Part shown: piece after piece, positions 1 through 4,400 of the stretch
Position numbering within the stretch: position 1 is the stretch's first letter
Layout: each line of letters begins with the position of its first letter
DNA from: an uncultured Clostridia bacterium
Lineage (GTDB): Bacteria; Bacillota; Clostridia; Oscillospirales; Acutalibacteraceae
Direction of reading: 5' to 3'
DNA length: 7,338 bases
NCBI GenBank assembly: GCA_946626015.1
Contig: CAMOTT010000101.1
Location: forward strand, 1-7,338
Translations under genes and position numbers: made by a program
Notes under the pieces: generated by a model
The model's database searches: none
The model's input: the letters and a program-made list of their open reading frames with translations, nothing else
What the model was told of the DNA's origin: nothing

Positions 1-628
1 GATCTCTGCCAGAGTCGAACAGATACAAGGTCTGCAAAAGAGAATTCCTGCCGTTGAGGATGTTTATGCGGTGGTTGCCGTAACCGAAAAGCTCTTTGGA
101 GCCGAAACGCACAAGGCAATGGGGATGCCTGCGTACAGTTTCAAGCATCAGGTATTTGAACATACCCTTTTCTTCCGCGCCCTCATGGTTGCCGAAAACG
201 ATGGTCCAGTATATTCCCAGCTTTTCCATAAGCTGGGCAAACTGTTCGCAGTCAAGGGGCTGATACTTTGAGAGGATAATGTCACCCGTGAGGATTATAA
301 GATCAGGTTTGACCCGCTCCGCCTGGCTGACCAGCATCTGGATGGTCTTGTTTCTCAGCTCCGGGGTATCCTTGAGATGCAGATCCGTGGTGGTAAGTAT
401 GCGGAACCCCTCGTTTTTGATGTTGCCCTGACCGTCGGTCTTTGCAATGTTGACCTCCTCCGCGTTTTCGGAGATTATCTCAACGTCCGTGGTAAGCTCC
501 GGGGTCTTGACCGCAAGCAGGAACATACTCTTGCAGCATTTGCCTCCGCTCATTTTATAAAGCAAAGTTTTGATTTTCAGTAAAGCTTTGTTCAAGCCTA
601 TCCTTACGGTCGCTATTGCCTGCTTCAT
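1..628 (-). CDS. Calcineurin-like metallophosphoesterase, C-terminus cut by the window edge
   Basis: Reading the minus strand from ATG at 628 gives an open frame of 209 codons to the left edge with no stop, so the C-terminus is missing. Metallophosphoesterase metal-binding motifs appear in order: TDLH (D82, H84), LTGDII (G115, D116) and FGNHE (G146, N147, H148, E149). The later histidine motifs (H, GHxH) would lie outside the window. These enzymes are known to hydrolyse phosphoester bonds at a two-metal centre; the wording around PDLIILTGD and FGNHE resembles the COG1409/Dcr2-type branch, but the substrate cannot be told. About 75 residues precede the first motif; this part is basic at first, contains KCCKS (C31, C32), and has no clear signal peptide or membrane helix. 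A good ribosome site (CGGAGGTAG) lies just before the ATG. The gene starts 20 bp after the stop of the DivIVA-like gene and has no promoter of its own in the gap, so the two are very likely co-transcribed. Confidence 0.87.
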   Translation of the reverse strand, partial: MKQAIATVRIGLNKALLKIKTLLYKMSGGKCCKSMFLLAVKTPELTTDVEIISENAEEVNIAKTDGQGNIKNEGFRILTTTDLHLKDTPELRNKTIQMLVSQAERVKPDLIILTGDIILSKYQPLDCEQFAQLMEKLGIYWTIVFGNHEGAEEKGMFKYLMLETVRRHPHCLVRFGSKELFGYGNHRINILNGRNSLLQTLYLFDSGRD

Positions 629-648
629 AATCTACCTCCGCAATAAAA

Positions 649-1128
649 TCAGTTGTTGCCGGAATAAAGCTCCATATCCTTATGCATCTTTTCAAGGAGG
701 TCGTTCAGCTCACGGACGCTCTTTTTGCACTCCGACTCAATGCTTTCAGCAGTTTTCTGTGCATTTTTGATCGTCTTTTCCGCGTAAATATTGGCCTCGT
801 TTCTAATCTGATCCGCGCTGCTGATGATATCGGAGATCAGTTTTTTAAGCATTTCGGGAGTAAATTCCCCGTTGCTCTCTTCCGGGGCGCCCAACTGCCG
901 CGCGATGGACTTGCTCTCGTCAAAAATAGCGGTGTTCTGCTGAGCAAGCCGCCGGTTTTCCTCCCGCAGGCTTTCTATGACCGCGTTTTGCTCCTCCAGC
1001 TTTTGGGCAAGAGTCATACCCCACTCCCTTGTTTTTGAATACTCCTCCTGCAAAGCGGAAATGTATTCGTCCGCAATTATCACATTGTATCCGTTTTCCG
1101 TAACAGGCAAAAACGATTGCTTACCCAT
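649..1128 (-). CDS. DivIVA-like coiled-coil protein
   Basis: This 159-residue protein has the shape of a small DivIVA/GpsB relative. The N-terminal block (FLPVTENGYNV at 6-16, then ADEYISALQEEY) fits the family pattern of a GYD-type turn followed by a vDEFLd..vxxDYE-like helix. A first coiled coil runs roughly 20-75 and ends in REENRRLAQQN. A linker around 76-95 carries PEESNGE. A second Ala/Glu/Lys-rich coiled coil covers about 100-155 and is like DivIVA C-termini. DivIVA proteins bind curved membranes and recruit division, growth or chromosome-anchoring partners. In the Bacillus protein a Phe-Arg pair just before GYD inserts into the membrane; by eye, Glu-Asn (E11, N12) occupies that place here, so membrane binding may differ. 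There is no signal peptide, so it should be cytoplasmic. AAGGAG (1139-1144) sets the ATG start, and a good promoter lies 37-65 bp upstream. It leads an operon with the phosphoesterase. A generic coiled-coil protein is the alternative. Confidence 0.8.
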   Translation of the reverse strand: MGKQSFLPVTENGYNVIIADEYISALQEEYSKTREWGMTLAQKLEEQNAVIESLREENRRLAQQNTAIFDESKSIARQLGAPEESNGEFTPEMLKKLISDIISSADQIRNEANIYAEKTIKNAQKTAESIESECKKSVRELNDLLEKMHKDMELYSGNN

Positions 1129-1164
1129 GGCAATATTTCTCCTTACACTTAAGCTTACCCGACT

Positions 1165-1193
1165 ATTTTATCACAGAAAACCGCTCTTTTCAA
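1165..1193 (-). promoter_or_regulatory. Sigma-A-type promoter of the DivIVA-like/phosphoesterase operon
   Basis: On the minus strand, TTGAAA (1188-1193) and TAAAAT (1165-1170) are separated by exactly 17 bp, matching the housekeeping consensus at 5/6 in each box. The predicted start of transcription is near 1158, giving a leader of about 30 nt that contains the AAGGAG ribosome site. Confidence 0.75.
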
Positions 1194-1207
1194 CACCAAA
1201 AGATATT

Positions 1208-1250
1208 AACGGGCACCTTTCGGCAGATTACCGACAGGCGCCCGTTTTTT
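1208..1250 (-). terminator. Rho-independent terminator hairpin after the 372-residue secreted protein gene, possibly bidirectional
   Basis: An 11-bp stem (1208-1218 with 1236-1246) continues, after one mismatch, into a 4-bp inner stem (1220-1223 with 1231-1234) and a 7-nt loop. It begins 11 nt beyond the stop codon of the leftward gene. In leftward RNA the one imperfect outer pair is G.U, whereas in rightward RNA it is an A.C mismatch. The better T-run (1245-1250) is on the rightward side, and the leftward side has only a broken run (TTAATATCTTTT). It could therefore act in either or both directions. Confidence 0.65.
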
Positions 1251-1256
1251 GTTTGT

Positions 1257-2375
1257 TTATTTTGTAAGTACGGATTTCCAGAACTCCGTTCTCAGTGCTC
1301 CGAGCTCGCCGGAGCGTTCAAACATAAGCTTAAGCCTTGTGTTGAGATCCTCGCCTTTCATAATAGAGCTGTAATATGCCCTTATTGACGATTTGCACAG
1401 GAGATAATATGCAAGATCTTTGAAAAATCCCACGCGCTTTAAAGTGTAATTTGAGCTTTCAAACTCAGCACCGGCAACGGATATCCTAAGGCTATCATCG
1501 TCAAGGATGGACAAACCGGCGCTGTATTGCCTCCCATTGGTGCCGGTGAATTCATATACATAATCATAATTCTCTATACTCAACTCAACGGTTTTTCCGT
1601 TGGTGAAATTGAGCTCCAACACCGCAGGTTTTTTCAGCTCAATGGTGCCGTCAAAGTACCGCACTAAAGCTATGCGTTCCTTAACCTCAACGTACTCTAT
1701 CATATCATAAACATTGATGGTGCTGTATCTCAGAATCTTTTCAAAACCGAGATGGCTCCATATGAGATTGTTTGCGGTGTAGTAACCTTCCTCAAAGCAG
1801 CTCCAGCTTGTGTACGCGACTTTATTGGAAAAAGTGATTTTCAGCTCCGCATCCAGCTCCGCACTGTTTTCGTCTATGATTATATCCCAATCCTCAACAA
1901 GATCGTTCAGCGGCAGCACAGGTTCAACATCCTCCACCTGACCCGCGTATGAAATACGGAAATCATCAAGGAAGCTGAACAAAACAAAATACATCGTACC
2001 CTCGGTCAGGAATACATAATCTTCACCTGTTTCCCAATCCTGATCGAAGAACATCATGGTTTCCTCAAAATCATCCATGGAACACTCATCATCATTGGTG
2101 TCCGAGGTAATGCCCTCAAAACCGCCGCTGAAGCTGTAAACGCCTGTTTTGCCGGGCACAAAGGAACAGAAATGGTTTAACTCAAAATCGACCTCCGGGA
2201 AGGAGTTTTCTCCCAGTTCAAGCTCTGAGATATAATGGTAAATACCGTAATCCCCATCCCCGTAATCACAAATAAGCTCCTCGGGTATGCTCTCCGCAAA
2301 AACGGAAAACGGCACTATCGCCGCGACCATAATGACGCTGAGCAAAACCGCGATGAGGCGTCTGATTTTCTTCAT
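1257..2375 (-). CDS. Secreted acidic protein of unknown function, possible pre-peptidase-like beta domain
   Basis: I do not recognise this 372-residue protein as a named family. It starts with a classical Sec signal peptide: MKKIRR, a hydrophobic core to about residue 20, then VPFSVFA with likely cleavage after A27. There is no lipobox, LPXTG or later membrane segment, so it is probably released. The mature N-terminal part (about 30-150) is rich in Asp, Glu and aromatic residues. It has the run of a bacterial pre-peptidase C-terminal (PPC)-like beta-sandwich: FVPGKTGVYSFSG, an acidic stretch TNDDECSMDD, then YVFLTEGTMYFVLFSF. A second part (about 165-300) alternates short beta-like strands, and the last about 70 residues look helical and basic. 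The domain guess rests on pattern only. AGAGGAG lies 8 bp before the ATG, an extended -10 promoter lies upstream, and a hairpin follows, so it is a single-gene unit. It neighbours another exported orphan in the same direction. Confidence 0.8.
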   Translation of the reverse strand: MKKIRRLIAVLLSVIMVAAIVPFSVFAESIPEELICDYGDGDYGIYHYISELELGENSFPEVDFELNHFCSFVPGKTGVYSFSGGFEGITSDTNDDECSMDDFEETMMFFDQDWETGEDYVFLTEGTMYFVLFSFLDDFRISYAGQVEDVEPVLPLNDLVEDWDIIIDENSAELDAELKITFSNKVAYTSWSCFEEGYYTANNLIWSHLGFEKILRYSTINVYDMIEYVEVKERIALVRYFDGTIELKKPAVLELNFTNGKTVELSIENYDYVYEFTGTNGRQYSAGLSILDDDSLRISVAGAEFESSNYTLKRVGFFKDLAYYLLCKSSIRAYYSSIMKGEDLNTRLKLMFERSGELGALRTEFWKSVLTK

Positions 2376-2410
2376 AATATTAACTCCTCTTTTATTTTAT
2401 TGTTATGATA

Positions 2411-2439
2411 ATTGTAACACAACTAAACTATAAAAACAA
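2411..2439 (-). promoter_or_regulatory. Extended -10 promoter of the 372-residue secreted protein gene
   Basis: On the minus strand TTGTTT (2434-2439) and TACAAT (2411-2416) are 17 bp apart, and TG lies one base before the -10 box (TGTTACAAT), an extended -10. The -35 box directly abuts the T-run of the preceding gene's terminator, so the two transcription units are packed with almost no spare DNA. The expected leader is about 30 nt. Confidence 0.75.
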
Positions 2440-2440
2440 T

Positions 2441-2483
2441 AAAAAATCCGCAAATAAGTAAAAATATATTACCTGTCTGCGGA
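2441..2483 (-). terminator. Rho-independent terminator of the 197-residue protein gene
   Basis: In leftward RNA the arms TCCGCA and TGCGGA (2478-2483 with 2447-2452) pair perfectly. A second helix, AGGTAA with TTACTT, can form inside with one G.U pair. The hairpin is followed by six T residues (2446 down to 2441). It begins 8 nt after the TGA stop. Confidence 0.8.
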
Positions 2484-2491
2484 GCTTTTGA

Positions 2492-3085
2492 TCAAATGAA
2501 TACTTCGTTGAAGCAGGCGTCCAGATACCAGTTGTCCGTACGGCTTATCTGGAATATGGCGTTGGACTTGTCAAAATATTTGAGCTGGGCATTTTCATAG
2601 TTCGCCTTGTCTATCGTGCTGCTGTCGGCGGTGTATGAACCGGCCTTTTCGTTATACTCAGATTTGACTTTTACTGTGGAAAAATCCTTTGCAAACTCAT
2701 AGACAAAGAGCTTGTTTTCGCCCTCTCCCTCCACCATTGAGGACAAAATATAGGGCTCATTGAAGCAGCGGCAAAAACCGTGCCCTGAAATGTCGCCGAT
2801 CTTGAGGATATCCTTGCTGTTGAGCTTGTAGACCGAGGTGGTACTATCCACCGTGACCATCAGAACGTCATATCGACCGTCCTTATTAACGTCACAAACC
2901 GTCCACAATGTCTCTCCGCTGTTTTTCGCCGCTATCCCCATAACCTCAAGCTTGCAGGAATTGACCAGGTTTTTGTCAAGGGTCCTTTTCTCGCTTTTGC
3001 CTGTGTTGCCGAAATACTGATAGATGTTCAAAATAGCCGAAAGCGCAAGCAGCATTGCAAAAATTGCAATCACGTTTTTCTTCAT
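2492..3085 (-). CDS. Membrane-anchored extracytoplasmic protein with one DxNxDGxxD motif, function unknown
   Basis: This 197-residue protein is not one I can name. MKKN followed by a hydrophobic stretch to about residue 20 and then NIYQYFGN looks like an uncleaved signal anchor, with the rest outside the cell. Residues 61-90 read as a beta blade with a calcium-type loop, DVNKDGRYD (D65, N67, D69, D73), followed by VLMVTVDSTTSVYKL. This is the pattern of a single FG-GAP/VCBS-type repeat; the sixth EF-hand position is not acidic, so a true EF-hand or dockerin is less likely. The remainder is mixed, soluble and lysine-rich, with several Cys and no catalytic signature that I recognise. GGGAGG lies 5-6 bp before the ATG, a strong promoter lies upstream, and a terminator follows, so it is monocistronic. 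It is divergent from the lysozyme gene and next to another exported orphan, which hints at an envelope or surface role but does not prove one. Confidence 0.8.
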   Translation of the reverse strand: MKKNVIAIFAMLLALSAILNIYQYFGNTGKSEKRTLDKNLVNSCKLEVMGIAAKNSGETLWTVCDVNKDGRYDVLMVTVDSTTSVYKLNSKDILKIGDISGHGFCRCFNEPYILSSMVEGEGENKLFVYEFAKDFSTVKVKSEYNEKAGSYTADSSTIDKANYENAQLKYFDKSNAIFQISRTDNWYLDACFNEVFI

Positions 3086-3124
3086 AAGCGCCTCCCTAAA
3101 AAGTCAAAATCTTTTGTGTATTTT

Positions 3125-3153
3125 ATTTTGGCATATGTACTTTGAGTTGTCAA
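3125..3153 (-). promoter_or_regulatory. Promoter of the 197-residue membrane-anchored protein gene
   Basis: On the minus strand a perfect -35 box TTGACA (3148-3153) is followed after 17 bp by CAAAAT (3125-3130), with TG one base before it (extended -10). The DNA upstream (3154-3240) is extremely AT-rich and could act as an UP element. The leader would be about 35 nt with GGGAGG at its end. Confidence 0.72.
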
Positions 3154-3218
3154 TATCAAATCAACAAAATATAAAATTTTTTAAATCACCAAAAATCAAT
3201 ATATATTGTGCTTCCCTA

Positions 3219-3224
3219 TATAAT
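3219..3224 (+). promoter_or_regulatory. Possible -10 box for the GH25 lysozyme gene
   Basis: A perfect TATAAT sits 76 bp before the TTG start, in the divergent AT-rich region. No good -35 box is found 16-18 bp upstream (the best is TCAATA). This is the only reasonable candidate I see for the rightward gene, and in DNA this AT-rich a chance match is quite possible. Confidence 0.28.
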
Positions 3225-3285
3225 ATATTACATTTTATATACCACATATTCACGCAACAGCGTTTTTTGTCATAAAATGTATATC

Positions 3286-3294
3286 GGGAGGTGA
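3286..3294 (+). promoter_or_regulatory. Ribosome binding site that fixes the GH25 start at TTG 3300
   Basis: GGGAGGTGA is a near-perfect Shine-Dalgarno sequence. An in-frame GTG at 3291 lies inside it and so cannot be the start, while TTG at 3300 is 8 nt beyond GGAGG, an ideal distance. An in-frame TAA at 3273-3275 rules out a longer N-terminus. Confidence 0.8.
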
Positions 3295-3299
3295 TATTA

Positions 3300-4079
3300 T
3301 TGACTGAATTCACGGGAATAGACGTGAGCGAATGGCAGGGCGAGATAGACTTCCGCGCCGTAAAGGACGAGGGGATCGATATAGTCTATATCCGCGCAGG
3401 AGCAGGACCGGCTCACCGGGATCCTTACCTTGAGCGAAACTATTCCGGCGCATCCGCCGCCGGGCTCAAAATAGGCTTTTACCACTATTTGACCGCCCGC
3501 ACTCCTCTTCAGGCGGCAGCTCAGGCCTCCTTTTTTGCGGGGCTGATCTCGGACAAAGCTTACCAGTGCAGAACAGCTATGGACTTTGAGGATCTTTCCG
3601 GGCTAAGCGTAAAGGAGATCGCGGCGATATCCGCAAAATTTCTCGATACGCTCAAAGGTCTGGGGCACAGCGAGCTGGCCATATACAGCGACGCTTTCAA
3701 CGCAAAAGAGAATTTCGGCGGCAGTCTTACCAGGTACCCCTTGTGGCTGGCGCAATACGGCGTAAAGACCCCCTCTGCGGACATAAATTGGAAAAGCTGG
3801 GCAGGATGGCAGTATACCGACACCGGCAGGGTGAGCGGCATAAAGGGAAACGTTGACAAAAATCTGTTCCGTCAGAGTATTTTCACAGGTTCTGCCGGCA
3901 ATATTAAGGATAACGGCGCCGAAGGGGACTTTGTTTACTACACGATAAAAAAGGGAGACACCCTTACCCGTATCGCAAAAAAATACCGCACCACGGTTTC
4001 GGCTCTGGTCAAAGCAAACAGTATAAAAAATCCCGATATAATATATGCCGGTCAAAAGCTTAAGATTCCCGTAAATTGA
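3300..4079 (+). CDS. GH25 lysozyme (N-acetylmuramidase) with C-terminal LysM domain
   Basis: This 259-residue protein cuts the beta-1,4 link between N-acetylmuramic acid and N-acetylglucosamine in peptidoglycan, judging by family. The GH25 barrel covers about 5-195: GIDVSEWQGEIDF (D8), GFYHYL at 59-64, AMDFED with the catalytic acid pattern D95-x-E97, LWLAQYG at 149-154, and WQYTDTGRVSGIKGNVDKN with D186. These match the acidic residues known from this family. A short linker leads to one LysM peptidoglycan-binding domain at about 212-258 (YTIKKGDTLTRIAKKY to YAGQKLKIPVN). No signal peptide or membrane helix is present, and an in-frame stop just upstream excludes a missed one, so export must be non-classical, holin-like, or linked to lysis. 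The start is TTG behind a strong ribosome site. It is followed by its own terminator. Nearby genes are not phage-like, so a prophage endolysin is possible but unsupported. Confidence 0.93.
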   Translation: MTEFTGIDVSEWQGEIDFRAVKDEGIDIVYIRAGAGPAHRDPYLERNYSGASAAGLKIGFYHYLTARTPLQAAAQASFFAGLISDKAYQCRTAMDFEDLSGLSVKEIAAISAKFLDTLKGLGHSELAIYSDAFNAKENFGGSLTRYPLWLAQYGVKTPSADINWKSWAGWQYTDTGRVSGIKGNVDKNLFRQSIFTGSAGNIKDNGAEGDFVYYTIKKGDTLTRIAKKYRTTVSALVKANSIKNPDIIYAGQKLKIPVN

Positions 4080-4092
4080 CCGACGGAGCTTT

Positions 4093-4120
4093 CTGATGCC
4101 GGAGCCTGTATCAGTTTTTT
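4093..4120 (+). terminator. Rho-independent terminator of the GH25 gene
   Basis: CTGATGC (4093-4099) pairs with GTATCAG (4108-4114) over 7 bp including one G.U, with an 8-nt loop, followed by TTTTTT (4115-4120). It starts 13 nt after the TGA stop, so the lysozyme and the following G5-3D gene are probably separate transcription units. Confidence 0.75.
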
Positions 4121-4142
4121 CTGCCCATTTTAATGACAAAAA

Positions 4143-4169
4143 TGTAACTGCTTTGTAACCATTTGTAAT
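4143..4169 (+). promoter_or_regulatory. WalR (YycF)-like binding box: three TGTAAY motifs in tandem
   Basis: TGTAAC (4143-4148), N5, TGTAAC (4154-4159), N4, TGTAAT (4164-4169). The first two exactly fit the published WalR consensus TGTWAH-N5-TGTWAH, and the third is one base closer. WalRK is the essential two-component system that controls wall hydrolases, including the 3D protein YocH of Bacillus subtilis. The next gene here is a G5-3D protein. Against this, the site is about 125 bp upstream of the best promoter, farther than usual for direct activation, and the region is AT-rich. Confidence 0.45.
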
Positions 4170-4221
4170 TTTTCTGGGTTTTGCACAAAAATCGGCTGTT
4201 TAAAAATCAGATTTGAGCCTG

Positions 4222-4244
4222 TATAGTTCTAACTTAGAATTATA
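4222..4244. promoter_or_regulatory. 23-bp dyad, operator-like palindrome
   Basis: The core arms TTCTAA (4227-4232) and TTAGAA (4234-4239) are a perfect inverted repeat around one base. After one mismatch the symmetry continues into TATA on both sides (4222-4225 and 4241-4244). The central 7-1-7 spacing resembles Fur/PerR-type operators, but the bases do not match those consensus sites. It lies 50 bp before the -35 box of the G5-3D promoter. The regulator is unknown. Confidence 0.4.
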
Positions 4245-4293
4245 GACAATTTTAAGTTGTATATTTTTGCCAATTTTTCACCTTTATATCCAT

Positions 4294-4322
4294 TTGACAA
4301 ATAGTGCTATTGACAATATAAT
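4294..4322 (+). promoter_or_regulatory. Perfect-consensus sigma-A promoter of the G5-3D gene
   Basis: TTGACA (4294-4299), a 17-bp spacer and TATAAT (4317-4322) match the housekeeping consensus at all 12 positions. A second TTGACA (4310-4315) lies within the spacer, so TTGACAA is directly repeated at 16-bp spacing. Transcription should start near 4329, giving a leader of about 72 nt. Confidence 0.88.
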
Positions 4323-4386
4323 CATTCCTACCTCTTGATTTTCGGTTAAAACCCCTGTTGTAAAGAACCGGGATTTCATAAGATTT

Positions 4387-4392
4387 AAGGAG
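4387..4392 (+). promoter_or_regulatory. Ribosome binding site fixing the TTG start of the G5-3D gene
   Basis: AAGGAG lies 8 nt before TTG 4401. An in-frame TAA at 4386-4388 blocks any longer form, and the next in-frame ATG would remove the membrane anchor, so TTG is the start. Confidence 0.8.
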
Positions 4393-4400
4393 AGTTTATT

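Larger units (their letters stand above)
4080..4400 (+). other. 321-bp regulatory intergenic region upstream of the G5-3D gene
   Basis: This is the only gene-free stretch above 300 bp. From left to right it holds the GH25 terminator, an array of TGTAAY motifs, an AT-rich segment with a 23-bp dyad, a perfect-consensus promoter, and a leader of about 72 nt with a possible weak hairpin. I see no open reading frame with a ribosome site in either direction. I also see no riboswitch core; I looked for the ydaO/c-di-AMP type, which often precedes wall hydrolase genes, without finding its conserved blocks. Confidence 0.7.

Noticed and set aside
377..770. Rightward frames opposite the phosphoesterase and its upstream gene
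   Set aside because: The leftward reading gives metallophosphoesterase motifs and DivIVA-like features with good ribosome sites, so these are shadow frames.
3252..3268. Terminator hairpin before the GH25 gene
   Set aside because: The stem is only 4 bp with a 4-nt loop. It is too weak to list as a terminator and is kept only as a remark in the divergent-region finding.
3291..3293. GTG as the start codon of the GH25 gene
   Set aside because: It lies within the Shine-Dalgarno sequence itself; TTG 3300 has the correct spacing.
3300..4079. Prophage remnant around the lysozyme
   Set aside because: No holin, tail, integrase or other phage gene or attachment site is visible on either side, and flanking genes are chromosomal envelope and housekeeping genes.
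3603..4139. Leftward 178-codon frame opposite the GH25 gene
   Set aside because: The GH25-LysM reading is unambiguous on the other strand. This frame runs through the GH25 terminator, and its product has no recognisable domain.
4143..4169. PhoP (Pho box) direct repeats on the opposite strand
   Set aside because: The reverse reading is TTACAA/TTACAT, which differs from the TTAACA-type Pho box at a key position, while the forward reading fits WalR exactly.
4121..4400. c-di-AMP (ydaO) riboswitch before the G5-3D gene
   Set aside because: Such riboswitches often precede wall hydrolase genes, but the conserved blocks are absent and the leader after the consensus promoter is only about 72 nt.
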